A stretch of 64,000 nucleotides of DNA from Terriglobia bacterium (GTDB taxonomy: Bacteria; Acidobacteriota; Terriglobia; Acidiferrales; UBA7541), in contig JAIQEW010000008.1 of assembly GCA_020073605.1 (NCBI GenBank), positions 62,001 to 126,000 on the forward strand. The letters run 5' to 3'. The notes under the pieces were generated by a model. The model was given only the letters and a program-made list of their open reading frames with translations. It searched no databases and was not told the DNA's origin. The position numbers and the translations under genes are program-made. This document shows, piece by piece, positions 55,244 through 64,000 of this stretch; the stretch's first letter is position 1, and the number at the start of each line of letters is the position of its first letter.

Positions 55244-56407
55244 TCACACCGCCTCGGCGAACATCGACAAATCCGCCGTGCCGATCTCCTCGTTCGCTTC
55301 CGAAAGCACGAACGCCCGCTCGACCCAGTGCTGCAGCTCGCGCACGTTTCCCGGCCACGAATATTTCTGAAGAGTGTGCGCCGCTTCGGCGCTGAAGCTC
55401 TTCCGCGGCACGCCCGCTGCCACGCAAAGCTCCGCCAGAAAATGCCGCCCGAGCGGCAGTATGTCTTCCCAGCGGTCCTGAAGCCGCGGCAGCGCGATCG
55501 GGAAAACGGCGAGGCGATAGTACAAATCTTCGCGAAACTGTTTTTCGCGGACGCGCTGGAGCAAATCGGCGTTCGTCGCCGCGATCAGGCGCGCATCCAC
55601 GCGGAAGAGGTCCGCGCTCCCGAGCCGCTGCACTTCCCCTTCCTGCACGAACCGCAACAGCTTGGCTTGCATGCTCAGCGGCAGCTCGCCCACCTCATCC
55701 AGCAGCAGCGTGCCGCCATGCGCTGCGTGGATGCGGCCGAGGCGCGATTGAAAAGCGCCCGTAAACGCGCCCCGCGTGAACCCGAAAAGCTCCGCCTCCA
55801 GCAGGCTCTCAGGTATCGCGGCGCAATTCACCACGATGAACGGGCCCTGGCTGCGCCGGCTGAGGTCGTGAATCCCGCGCGCGACGAGCTCTTTGCCGGT
55901 GCCCGTCGCCCCCACGATCAATGCTGCCGTATCGCGCGGCGCCACGAGCCGCGCCAGCCGGTAGATTTGCTGCATCTTCTGGCTCGTGCCGATCATTTTC
56001 GGCAGCGCGTCGACCGTCGCGGCTGCGCCCTCGATAGCATCCGCACCCGCTTCGGCTGGACTCTCGCGACCAGTGTCCGCCGCGCAGCTCTCGCGTAGAT
56101 CAAACGACAGCTGCTCCGCGTCTTTCCCTCGTTCTAGCACCACCACGTTCACCTGAGGAAACCGCGCGCGAATGATTTCGGCCAACTCCTCCGCGTCCAA
56201 ATCTTCTAGCTGCGAATCGAGCAACACGGTGCGGAAATCGTCCGATTCCAGCTTGATGAGCGCGTCCGCGCCGCCTGTCGCTTCACTGGTCGGCACGGCC
56301 GTTGGCCCCAACCCCGCAAGAATTCGCTTTCGGCATTCCTCGAGCGAACTCGCCACAAGCAACTTCCCTTCCCTGTCTCTGGTCAAGACTGCGCTGGCCG
56401 CTGGCAT
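55244..56407 (-). CDS. Sigma-54-interacting AAA+ activator without HTH
   Basis: The 387-residue protein has a receiver-like N-terminal region (about 45-105, with VLLDSQLEDLDAEEL but weak acidic-pocket match) and the sigma-54 activator AAA+ domain: Walker A GATGTGKE (about 166-173), the GAFTGA loop in FGFTRGAFTGAF that contacts sigma-54, GGTLLLDEVGELPL, and WPGNVRELQHWVER. It ends soon after the AAA+ domain with no FIS-type helix-turn-helix, so it cannot bind DNA by itself. Similar HTH-less activators (for example FlgR-like) work from solution. ATG at 56407. Confidence 0.88.
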   Translation of the reverse strand: MPAASAVLTRDREGKLLVASSLEECRKRILAGLGPTAVPTSEATGGADALIKLESDDFRTVLLDSQLEDLDAEELAEIIRARFPQVNVVVLERGKDAEQLSFDLRESCAADTGRESPAEAGADAIEGAAATVDALPKMIGTSQKMQQIYRLARLVAPRDTAALIVGATGTGKELVARGIHDLSRRSQGPFIVVNCAAIPESLLEAELFGFTRGAFTGAFQSRLGRIHAAHGGTLLLDEVGELPLSMQAKLLRFVQEGEVQRLGSADLFRVDARLIAATNADLLQRVREKQFREDLYYRLAVFPIALPRLQDRWEDILPLGRHFLAELCVAAGVPRKSFSAEAAHTLQKYSWPGNVRELQHWVERAFVLSEANEEIGTADLSMFAEAV

Positions 56408-56477
56408 GCTTGCTCCCCTCTGTGAATCGTAGATTGGTCTCGCCCCGCACCGCACACTGCATACCGCCGCTGCGTAT

Positions 56478-57173
56478 TCACGCGCCGTTGCCGCCGGATG
56501 GATTTCGCGCTTGCAACTGATAGCCGATGCCGCGAATCGTGTGAATCAGCTTGCGGTCGGACTCCGCGTCGACCTTCTTGCGCAGATAATTGATGTACAC
56601 GTCCACCACGTTGGTCATCGTGTCGAACGACAAATTCCACACGTCCCGGATGATCTGCGTGCGCGTCACGCGCTGCCCGTTGTTGCGCATCAGGTATTCG
56701 AGCAGCGCGAATTCCTTGGGCGTCAGCTCGATCTTGCGCCCCGCGCGCTTCACCGAGTGTTCGACGCAGCTCAATTCGAGATCGTCGATGCGCAGCAACG
56801 CATCGGCGTGATGGCTTCCGCGGCGCAGCAGCGCGCGTACGCGTGCGGACAGTTCGGAAAAGGAAAACGGTTTGAAAACGAGATCGTCGGCGCCGAGATC
56901 GAGCACCTGCACGCGATCCATCGGCCGCGTGCGCGTCGCAAGAATCAGCAAGGGCAACTGCGGACGCTTTGCGCGCACACAGCGCAAAACATCGAGGCCA
57001 TCCTGCGCCGATAAATTCAGGTCGAGAATTGCCGCGTCATAGTAGCGGTCCTGCGCCATCGACTTGGCTCTGTCCGCGTCGGCGGCCAGATCGACGGCAT
57101 AGTGCGCGGCCGTGAATTCACGCTCGAGAAACGTGCCGAGCGCCGCGTCGCCCTCGGCCACAAGAATCCGCAT
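56478..57173 (-). CDS. OmpR/PhoB-type response regulator, orphan
   Basis: The 231-residue protein has a receiver domain (about 1-120) with phosphoacceptor Asp in AILDLNLSAQDG and Lys in LVFKPFSFSEL, and a winged-helix output domain (about 130-220) with ELTPKEFALLEYLMRN and VDVYINYLRKKVDAESDRKLIHTIRGIGYQL. No sensor kinase is adjacent. It is transcribed toward the sigma-54 activator with 70 bases between and has its own promoter at 57225-57252. Confidence 0.93.
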   Translation of the reverse strand: MRILVAEGDAALGTFLEREFTAAHYAVDLAADADRAKSMAQDRYYDAAILDLNLSAQDGLDVLRCVRAKRPQLPLLILATRTRPMDRVQVLDLGADDLVFKPFSFSELSARVRALLRRGSHHADALLRIDDLELSCVEHSVKRAGRKIELTPKEFALLEYLMRNNGQRVTRTQIIRDVWNLSFDTMTNVVDVYINYLRKKVDAESDRKLIHTIRGIGYQLQARNPSGGNGA

Positions 57174-57224
57174 GGATGCTCCTGCGGAAGGGGGAAACCG
57201 CGAGAGGTTCCCAAGGGGAGTTCA

Positions 57225-57252
57225 ATTTTATTGGGCGCGAGAAACGAGTCAA
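57225..57252 (-). promoter_or_regulatory. Promoter of the orphan response regulator
   Basis: On the minus strand TTGACT (57247-57252) and TAAAAT (57225-57230) are 16 bases apart, a good sigma-70 match. The leader to ATG 57173 is about 45 bases. Confidence 0.5.
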
Positions 57253-57384
57253 AAGAAAAGTTCATTGGAACGCGCAAAGTTTCGAAGAATGAGAATGTCG
57301 CCGCGATGTGACGCAAATTGACATCGCAAATTCTAAGAATTGGACCGAAATGAACCGCGGGCGAGTTTCAGATCAGGAAGCGTC

Positions 57385-58800
<1,416 letters not shown>

Positions 58801-58916
58801 GCTATCTTCCTCCCTGATGCAGCATGGCGAGCGGATGCCGTAAGGATACTGCGAAATGTGGCCGCGCGCAGCCCCTTATGTCAGTGACTAGTGATTCGTC
58901 GCGAAGGGTTTTCGTG

Positions 58917-58938
58917 GCACAGACACTCTTGTCTGTGC
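58917..58938. repeat. GCACAG-type palindrome, second locus
   Basis: GCACAGAC (58917-58924) pairs with GTCTGTGC (58931-58938), loop of six. It is preceded by TTTTCGTG. The copies at 51342-51410 share the outer arms but have different inner stem bases that still pair. Confidence 0.6.
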
Positions 58939-58971
58939 TCTTTCTGAGAAGCGTTCACGGCCGCATCTGTT

Positions 58972-59196
58972 CTATTTGGTGGGCTTCCGCTTTCCCTTCT
59001 TCTTGGCCAGCGCCGCGGACCACTTGAAAGCCGCCTGCGAGGCCTTGTAAGCCTTGGACGAATGTTCCATGGCCCGCTTCGTCTTTTCGTGTCCGGTCTG
59101 GTGGTCTTCCTTGCCGTGGTGGACCGCGGCAACGCGGTGCGCGTGAGCGGCAAGCTCGTGGAACTCAGCGGCTCGGATGTGTGAATCGCTTGGCAT
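58972..59196 (-). CDS. Small basic protein, unknown
   Basis: The 74-residue product is rich in His, Lys and Ala (SDSHIRAAEFHELAAHAHRVA, then HHGKEDHQTGHEKTKRAMEH) with a strongly basic end. ATG at 59196 has GGGAGACG upstream. Small His/Lys-rich helical proteins of this kind are seen in Gram-negative stress-related settings, but no function is assigned. Confidence 0.6.
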   Translation of the reverse strand: MPSDSHIRAAEFHELAAHAHRVAAVHHGKEDHQTGHEKTKRAMEHSSKAYKASQAAFKWSAALAKKKGKRKPTK

Positions 59197-59478
59197 GATC
59201 GTCTCCCTGAATTTCAGGCTGACGACGATAGCTTGTCGCGCGCTCGATGTCTAGACGGGTTCCGCCTCGCGCCAGAAATGTGCTCCCGAAGGATCACAAT
59301 CTAGTAGCTCGGCCATCCCTCTCATCGAGAAAACAGAGAAAATGATTGACGTCTAGTGGCGTGCATGGCAAGTTTTTGGCGCACGCCTCATTGGGCCTGC
59401 GTTCGGTGTAGAAAACCGATCAGGCTGCATGGGGCGCAGAAACGGCATGGCATTTTCGAACACCCGGAGGGGCCTCAA
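59197..59478. other. Gene-free stretch
   Basis: It contains no recognised gene or repeat. It separates divergent small genes and may carry both their promoters. Confidence 0.45.
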
Positions 59479-59772
59479 ATGTGGCGGGCAATCAACAACG
59501 GGAAGCAAGCGGGCAGGGGCAGTCATGTGCCAAGCCCGATGCCGGTGGATGGTGGCGTATATCTCCTATTCGACAATGAAGAGATTGCGGGCATGTCATC
59601 GTTGTTCGTTCGCCATGCTGCTCAGGGGAATCCGGTCGAAGACGCTGTCCGAGCGGGCGAAGCATTCATGAACCGTCCCACGGCAGAGAAATGCGCAATG
59701 GAGGGTGGTGTCATAGACATACTCGGAAATACTCTCACGCCTCCACACCCGATCGCGAAGCAGTCCCTGTAA
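59479..59772 (+). CDS. Hypothetical small protein 1 of an accessory trio
   Basis: The 97-residue product contains MWRAINNGKQAGRGSHVPSP and VYLLFDNEEIAGMSSLFVRH, with no recognised motif. ATG at 59479 has CGGAGGGG upstream; the frame extends further but without a Shine-Dalgarno. Two more small genes follow closely in the same direction. The local composition is visibly less GC-rich than the housekeeping parts of the window. Confidence 0.55.
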   Translation: MWRAINNGKQAGRGSHVPSPMPVDGGVYLLFDNEEIAGMSSLFVRHAAQGNPVEDAVRAGEAFMNRPTAEKCAMEGGVIDILGNTLTPPHPIAKQSL

Positions 59773-59790
59773 GACCAAGCTGGTCCTCTG

Positions 59791-60021
59791 ATGAAGAGAA
59801 AGAAGACGATTGCCATCGTTGCTTTCTTGCTCATGCTGTTGTTTTGGATCGCAACGATCACGCATGACACCTTGGGATTTGTCGCGCCCAATTCTCCTGA
59901 AGCCGTGGGCTTCGATCTCTGGACCACGCTGGTGTGGTCTGCATTCCTGTATTCGATTTGGAATCTTCGGCGTGCGTTCACGACGCAAGGAGAAACCCGT
60001 GTCAGCGGAAGTGAAGAATGA
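59791..60021 (+). CDS. Small two-helix membrane protein
   Basis: The 76-residue product has two hydrophobic segments (about 7-22 and 44-58). It starts 18 bases after gene 1 and overlaps gene 3 by four bases (ATGA). No family was recognised. Confidence 0.6.
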   Translation: MKRKKTIAIVAFLLMLLFWIATITHDTLGFVAPNSPEAVGFDLWTTLVWSAFLYSIWNLRRAFTTQGETRVSGSEE

Positions 60022-60461
60022 AGTTTGATGTCATTGTCCCCGCATTCGTCGCGGCGATTGTCAGCATTTCGGTTGTCTTTCTCGGCAGGCGGTCAGAAAC
60101 AATCAGGCAACTCCAAACTCTGAGGACGGCCGCCTATGTGGATTTCATCCGCGCCGTCGCTGGTTTGGCGAGCCTTCAAAAGGAGACTGTACAGCAGAGA
60201 GAGCATTTCTTGAAGGGATGGGAATTGAAGATGCTACTGGCAGACGCTAAGGCTCGAATCGCCATTTACGGCGGCGAGGCAGTGGTTTCCTCGATGGCAA
60301 GTTTTCTGCGTGGCGACCCCATCCTCGATTCTCCAGAAAGAGCCAAGGAATTTACCGCTATCTGCCAAAAGATGCGGGACGACAGCCGACCCAAGCCCGG
60401 CGAAGTGAACGATCGGGACGTACATTTCCTGCTATTCGGCCTTGACCTGGGGGATTATTAA
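60018..60461 (+). CDS. Hypothetical protein with N-terminal membrane segment
   Basis: The 147-residue product begins with a hydrophobic segment (VIVPAFVAAIVSISVVFLG) and continues as a helical cytoplasmic or periplasmic domain (VDFIRAVAGLASLQKE, MLLADAKARIAIYGGEAVV). It resembles small helical domains of uncharacterised membrane-associated proteins. It is translationally coupled to the preceding gene by an ATGA overlap. Confidence 0.6.
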   Translation: MKFDVIVPAFVAAIVSISVVFLGRRSETIRQLQTLRTAAYVDFIRAVAGLASLQKETVQQREHFLKGWELKMLLADAKARIAIYGGEAVVSSMASFLRGDPILDSPERAKEFTAICQKMRDDSRPKPGEVNDRDVHFLLFGLDLGDY

Positions 60462-60584
60462 CGGGTTTCCTATCGTGCCGTCACGGGCAGGCGGATGAAC
60501 GTCCGCAAGGTGGTGACACACGAGGAAAGGAGGGAGCCGTCGAAAGCACCGGTCACCCACCCGCCAGCCCAAAGTCGAAGCCCT

Positions 60585-61388
60585 TTACTTCAAGTGTCCG
60601 CAGACTTCCTTAATCGCGCTCTCTACCGTCCGTGCTCTCGTGGCGAAAACCATGTCGCCGTTTGTATCAAACACGCTCGCCCCGTCGACTTTCGAGTGCG
60701 CTGACAAAGCCAGTCCCGTCAGTCCCCCGAATGCAAACATGCTCGACCTCTTCCCGCCTTCCCGCCGGAAAAGCAACACGTAATCCGCCCTAGGTGGGTC
60801 ATTCGTCACAACGATTGAAGGGCACTTCTTGTATAGGTCGGCCTGAACCTCTACCGTTCGCGGGTCTGCGCCTTTCTGAGAGTAACCATATGCGCCCCCC
60901 ACCGAGCCGCCCGAACCGTCTACATGGCCGCTGGACGACCCACTTACATTGCCTGTTCCGTTGGCAAACGAACCTGACACTTGACCGGAAGAATTCCCGT
61001 TGACTTGCCATCCTGAGCGATGCGATGCAATAAAGATGGATTCATCTTTGGGTTCATCGGTGACATACAGTCGCACTTTTCCGTCGTTCACCTTTGGGGT
61101 TGGGGCCGGAGCAGGTAGCGGAGTATTTGCCGCCTCAGTTGGCGCCGCTGAATTCGGAGCCGAGACAACAGGAGCCGGTTTGGGATCGGCAGCGGGCGCA
61201 GGAGTGTTCACGGGAGCGGCTTGTGGAGCAGGCGCGTACGTAACTTGCCGGCATGCTTGGCCATTGACGACGGTTTCCCCTGAATACAGAAAGCCGCCGG
61301 AGTCTTTGAGGTCACGGCAGGCCGTCTGCGTTTGGCCGAAAGATGGCACGGCCCAGACAATCAGAGCCAAAAGAAGAGCCTTCTTCAC
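60585..61388 (-). CDS. Exported protein with Pro-rich and Gly/Ser-rich regions
   Basis: The 267-residue product has a signal peptide (MKKALLLALIVWAVPSFG), a Pro/Ala-rich region (about 50-105), a Gly/Ser/Asn-rich patch (SGQVSGSFANGTGNVSGSSS) and a C-terminal globular part with LYKKCPSIVVTNDPPRADYV and VFDTNGDMVFATRARTVES. The last part resembles proteins that report on a conserved 'stress/secretion' CsgG-like fold, but this is not certain. The start is GTG at 61388 with AGGAGG upstream. Confidence 0.66.
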   Translation of the reverse strand: MKKALLLALIVWAVPSFGQTQTACRDLKDSGGFLYSGETVVNGQACRQVTYAPAPQAAPVNTPAPAADPKPAPVVSAPNSAAPTEAANTPLPAPAPTPKVNDGKVRLYVTDEPKDESIFIASHRSGWQVNGNSSGQVSGSFANGTGNVSGSSSGHVDGSGGSVGGAYGYSQKGADPRTVEVQADLYKKCPSIVVTNDPPRADYVLLFRREGGKRSSMFAFGGLTGLALSAHSKVDGASVFDTNGDMVFATRARTVESAIKEVCGHLK

Positions 61389-61531
61389 GATTCCTCCTCG
61401 AGTATGTTCGGATGCCTAAGTGTGGGACGCACCACCGGGGTTGGGAATGGTACTTTCCACTTTCGGCCATTACCATTTTGGGCAATGGTGGTATGGGTGT
61501 GCGAAAAACGGGGCGGACGCCCTACGAACGC

Positions 61532-61599
61532 CCGCCTTCCCGACAGAGAGCGTCGGGACGCATAAAGCGCGAAAGGCGGCCGCTACGATGGCAAAAGCC
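61532..61599. repeat. REP-like hairpin, copy 1
   Basis: CCGCCTT (61532-61538) pairs with AAGGCGG (61573-61579) around an inner CCCGAC/GTCGGG stem. The right side, GGCGGCCGCTACGA, matches the REP copies near the RAYT gene. Confidence 0.55.
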
Positions 61600-61690
61600 A
61601 AGCCGGAGCCTTGTACGCTGAGGCCACTGCGTATAGATTGTTGGCCCGCAGAGAATTCGAAATAGAAATCGCGAGTCACAGGAGAGAACA

Positions 61691-61984
61691 ATGGCGAAGA
61701 AGGGATATTGGGTGGTTTGCTACCAGTCGGCGCTGGACCCGGCCGTGCGAGCGGCGTATGGCGCGGCCGCGGGGCCGGCCATCGCAGCGGCCGGTGGGCG
61801 TCTACTAGCCGCAGGCAAGCCCGCGAGGACGCACGAATCGGGAACGGATCAGACGGTTGTCCTGATCGAGTTCGACAGCGTGGAGAAAGCGATTGCCGCG
61901 TATGAGAGCGATGGTTACAAGGCGGCGTTAAAGGCGTTCAACAACGCAGCGAAGCGCGACATCCGCATCGTGGAGGGGATGTAA
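61691..61984 (+). CDS. DUF1330 protein
   Basis: The 97-residue product matches the DUF1330 family: (M)AKKGYWVVCYQSALDPAVRAAY, GGRLLAAGKPARTHESGTDQ and VLIEFDSVEKAIAAYESDGYKAALKAFN. The fold is a ferredoxin-like dimeric alpha-beta barrel. The function is unknown. ATG at 61691 has GGAGAG upstream. It lies between REP hairpins. Confidence 0.9.
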   Translation: MAKKGYWVVCYQSALDPAVRAAYGAAAGPAIAAAGGRLLAAGKPARTHESGTDQTVVLIEFDSVEKAIAAYESDGYKAALKAFNNAAKRDIRIVEGM

Positions 61985-62037
61985 TAGGCACGGATTGTGC
62001 ACGGCGAGCACGAAAAACGAAGACCACAGAGAAAGAA

Positions 62038-62077
62038 AAGTCGCCCGCCTGAAGGCGGCCGCTACGAAGGCAACGGC
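62038..62077 (-). repeat. REP hairpin, copy 2
   Basis: GCCCGCCTGAAGGCGGCCGC with the CCGCC/GGCGG stem (62045-62049, 62054-62058) ends in CTAC, that is GTAG on the minus strand. 40 bases match copies at 62801 and 62856 with one or two changes. Confidence 0.7.
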
Positions 62078-62163
62078 AGATGCCGGTTCTGGCTTTGGGT
62101 GTGATTGTTGTCGCGCCACGTACATCGACTACTGTATTTCTTCCGACCTCTAGGTGCATGATT

Positions 62164-62231
62164 GCCGACGGTTTCGTAGCGGCCGCCTTTCGCGCCCTTT
62201 GCGTCCCGGTCGCCTTCTGACCGGGAAGGCG
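62164..62231 (+). repeat. Inverted REP copy 3 with adjacent hairpin
   Basis: GTAGCGGCCGCCTTTCGCGCC (62176-62196) is the reverse orientation of copy 1. A second hairpin CGCCTTC/GAAGGCG (62211-62217, 62225-62231) follows. Copies 2 and 3 face each other across about 110 bases upstream of the RAYT gene. Confidence 0.6.
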
Positions 62232-62248
62232 AGCGTAGTGGACTCTCG

Positions 62249-62797
62249 ATGGGTTTTCTGCACAGAAACATTCGCCTACCCGCCGCGAAATACAGAGGTG
62301 TGCAGTGGTATTTCGTCACGCTCTGTTGCGCTGGCCGCCGCCGCGTGTTCGCGGATGAGAAGCGGGCGACTTGGATAGTTGACGAACTCCGACGACACGC
62401 AACGTCGCACCGCTTTGCGGTCCACGCCTACTGCGCGATGCCCGATCATTTGCACGCGCTCGTGATGGGCCTGGACGCCACGAGCGATCTGCTAACATTT
62501 CTGAAGAACCTGAAACAGAAGACCGCCTACGAGTTTCACAGCGAGTTTGACCGCAGCCTGTGGCAGAAGAAGTTCTACGATCACATTCTTCGGCGGGAAG
62601 ATGCCGTCGAACGAGTGGCCGCTTACATCTGGATGAATCCCGTTCGGAAGGGGCTTTGCAAAGACCCACGGGAATACGCGTTTTCGGGATCGTTTGTGCT
62701 GGATTGGAAGAGGGATGGCAAGCCTGTCGAAACGTGGGTGCCACCGTGGAAGGAAAAGGCGCCCGCTACAAAGGCAACGACAGGCCGACAGGAATAA
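62249..62797 (+). CDS. REP-associated tyrosine transposase (RAYT)
   Basis: The 182-residue protein is a Y1/HUH-type nuclease of the RAYT group. It has YFVTLCCAGRRRVFADEK, the His-x-His motif in YCAMPDHLHALVMGL, LWQKKFYDHILRREDAVE and the catalytic Tyr region AAYIWMNPVRKGLCKDP. RAYTs act on short REP hairpins with a GTAG-type tetranucleotide and are thought to spread them. It is surrounded by such REPs, and the last ten residues are encoded by a REP copy. ATG at 62249. Confidence 0.93.
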   Translation: MGFLHRNIRLPAAKYRGVQWYFVTLCCAGRRRVFADEKRATWIVDELRRHATSHRFAVHAYCAMPDHLHALVMGLDATSDLLTFLKNLKQKTAYEFHSEFDRSLWQKKFYDHILRREDAVERVAAYIWMNPVRKGLCKDPREYAFSGSFVLDWKRDGKPVETWVPPWKEKAPATKATTGRQE

Positions 62798-62895
62798 GAC
62801 AAATCGCCCGCCTGAAGGCGGCCGCTACGAAGGCAACGGCGAAAACACCGGAGACAAATCGCCCGCCTGAAGGCGGCCGCTACGAAGGCAACAGC
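62757..62895. repeat. REP copies 4-6, two of them nearly identical
   Basis: Copies at 62801-62840 and 62856-62893 share a 37-base identical core from AAATCGCCCG to AAGGCAAC and are 55 bases apart. A shorter copy (62757-62779) encodes the last residues of the RAYT protein. All carry the CCGCC/GGCGG hairpin with CTAC on its right side. Confidence 0.75.
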
Positions 62896-62910
62896 GCTTG
62901 TCGGGCGCGG

Positions 62911-63174
62911 CTATCGGTGAATCCAGTTCCACAGAGTGGCCAGGATGCAACCCATGATGTAGCCGATCGTCGCTGTGACCGCGATGAGGACAAGCGCGAT
63001 CCATGCCTTGAACTCCCCGATCACGTAAATCGGCTTGATGAAATGCATCCAGAAAACGAAGTTGACGATCGGCTGCGCCCAACCTAGTGCAACCAATGCC
63101 GCCCAGACAGTATGCCAACCTCCGAGTAGCGCCGCGAAGACAAGACCCACTTTGTTAGGGTTGACGGCTTCCAT
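62911..63174 (-). CDS. Small membrane protein, unknown
   Basis: The 87-residue product has two or three hydrophobic segments (about 8-30, 33-50 and 58-82). No function is assigned. ATG at 63174 has AAGGAGGCG upstream, so it is a genuine gene. It is convergent with RAYT, with REP copies between. Confidence 0.72.
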   Translation of the reverse strand: MEAVNPNKVGLVFAALLGGWHTVWAALVALGWAQPIVNFVFWMHFIKPIYVIGEFKAWIALVLIAVTATIGYIMGCILATLWNWIHR

Positions 63175-63494
63175 GGACGCCTCCTTAGACCCTTACACCG
63201 GCACATCCTTCCATTTCGCCGTGAACAGTGCTACGCAAGAAGAGTGAAGTCAAGGATGTACGTAGCTAAAGATCGGAGGCGTCGGGCATGAGGCGACGGG
63301 AATTGATCGAGCTGAGGAGACTGGGCCGCACCTTCTCCGCCCTCAGTGCTCTCTGTGACCCCTCTGCGTCCTCAGTGGTCAGCAGTTTCCCTGCACGATT
63401 GGTCGACACACCCTGCAACCTAATTGCACGTCTAACTCGTTCAAAACAAACGATTGGTGCACACTCAGGTCGACACACTTTTCGAGGGTCATGC
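63175..63494. other. Gene-free stretch with repeats
   Basis: It holds no recognised gene. GGTCGACACAC occurs twice (63401-63411 and 63468-63478). A stretch near 63340-63385 resembles intergenic repeats found in acidobacteria-type genomes. It may be the decayed remains of an element. Confidence 0.45.
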
Positions 63495-63592
63495 GGCACG
63501 CGCCTGAGAGGACCGGAGCGAAGAGAGATCCTTCGGCCGGCAAGAGGGTAGAACGCCGTCCTCAGGATGACGATCCTCATCGGATCGTCACT
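63495..63592 (-). repeat. GTCATCC-type imperfect palindromic repeat, copy C
   Basis: On the minus strand it reads GTCATCCTGAGGACGGCG and CGAAGGATCTCTCTTCGCTC, closely similar to copy A at 17301-17388. GACGATCC (63569-63576) pairs with GGATCGTC (63582-63589). Confidence 0.55.
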
Positions 63593-63643
63593 TGACCGGT
63601 GCGGCGGGCGCGACTATATTCGCGGGCGAACGGGGGATGGGGA

Positions 63644-64000
63644 ATGAAACCTAGGATCGTCGCCATTTTTCTTGCGAGCGTTGGTCTGCTGCTGGCTGCG
63701 GGCGCGCCCGCGCGGGCGCATCATTCGTTTGGGGTCGAGTACGACGCGAACAAGCCCGTCACGCTGACGGGCGTGATCACCAGCATCGAGTGGACCAATC
63801 CGCACAGCTTCGTCTACATCGACGTGAAGGGCGCCGACGGCAAGGTGACGAACTGGAAGTTCGAGGGCTATCCTCCAGGCGTCCTGTACAGGACTGGATG
63901 GCATCGCGACGTGACGATGAAGGTCGGCGACACGATCACGGTCTTTGGGTGGCAGGCGCGCACGGGCGGCGCGTGGGGGCATGCGCGCGACATCACGTTC
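63644..64000 (+). CDS. DUF6152-type exported protein, 3' truncated
   Basis: The gene continues beyond the right edge. The first 119 residues include a signal peptide (MKPRIVAIFLASVGLLLAAG, cleaved near ARAHHSF), then SIEWTNPHSFVYIDVKGADG, WKFEGYPPGVLYRTGWHRD and KVGDTITVFGWQARTGG. This pattern is typical of the DUF6152 family of small periplasmic proteins often met in acidobacteria and proteobacteria. ATG at 63644 has GGGGA upstream. Confidence 0.83.
   Translation, partial: MKPRIVAIFLASVGLLLAAGAPARAHHSFGVEYDANKPVTLTGVITSIEWTNPHSFVYIDVKGADGKVTNWKFEGYPPGVLYRTGWHRDVTMKVGDTITVFGWQARTGGAWGHARDITF

Noticed and set aside
62757-62895. Possible CRISPR array
   Set aside because: There are only two or three repeat copies with hairpins, spacing is irregular, no cas genes are near and a RAYT gene explains the repeats.
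63340-63390. Possible short gene or leader in the last gene-free stretch
   Set aside because: No start with a ribosome site and no conserved protein pattern; the bases look like intergenic repeat remnants.

Overview
The window is GC-rich chromosomal DNA from a Gram-negative bacterium. TonB-type and outer-membrane proteins, a MacB-type adaptor, FliA and sigma-54 activator proteins, and palindromic intergenic repeats are present. Gene style (TonB/DUF2059 protein, ECF-glyoxalase pair, J-domain/WD40 pair, YAKASAG and GTCATCC repeats) best fits a soil acidobacterium (Acidobacteriota); this taxonomic guess is inference. No tRNA, rRNA, prophage or CRISPR array was recognised.

Layout. 0-3.5 kb: a cell-wall block with the end of a NagZ/serine-hydrolase fusion, murQ and murA. 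3.5-6.3 kb: rpsO-pnp with a clear terminator after pnp. 6.3-8.9 kb: a tightly coupled operon (glycosyltransferase, two PTPS-like pterin synthases, folE), each junction a 4-base ATGA overlap. 8.9-10.2 kb: a TlpA-like thioredoxin and an isochorismatase-like hydrolase. 10.2-14.0 kb: an adaptor and two MacB-like permeases without an ATPase. 14.1-17.2 kb: copper ATPase, a small ferredoxin-fold-like protein and an FmdB protein. 17.4-31.5 kb: galU, tsaD, SDR, WD40/J-domain pair, DinB, M13 peptidase, membrane MutS-like ATPase, aldehyde dehydrogenase, peptidoglycan-binding protein and HtrA protease. 31.8-37.7 kb: VOC protein, flavin-dependent oxidoreductase, di-heme oxidoreductase, methyltransferase and TonB/DUF2059 protein. 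37.9-49.3 kb: leuCD, FHA-GAF protein, ECF sigma with glyoxalase partner, EamA transporter, M20 peptidase, GNAT, a LeuA-like synthase and truA. 49.3-49.7 kb: a gene-free stretch with a train of minus-strand hairpins ending in a strong terminator, a candidate structured RNA. 49.8-58.8 kb: a second TlpA protein, small membrane/outer-membrane proteins, then an HDOD-like protein, FliA-type sigma, a sigma-54 activator lacking HTH, an orphan OmpR regulator and fumC. 58.9-64.0 kb: accessory DNA with small unknown genes, a REP-associated transposase (RAYT) sitting among its own REP hairpins, and a 3'-truncated DUF6152 protein.

Working together. The first genes link peptidoglycan recycling (NagZ, MurQ) to the first committed step of wall synthesis (MurA). 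folE plus two PTPS proteins supply the first two steps of a tetrahydropterin pathway, with a membrane glycosyltransferase as an unexplained partner. leuC, leuD and the LeuA-like enzyme give most of a leucine-type chain-elongation route, but no leuB is seen. Promoters on the minus strand are readable upstream of rpsO, the pterin operon, galU, htrA and the OmpR regulator. Many starts were moved inward from the longest open frame on the basis of Shine-Dalgarno sites and family N-termini; unusual starts (TTG, GTG) are common.
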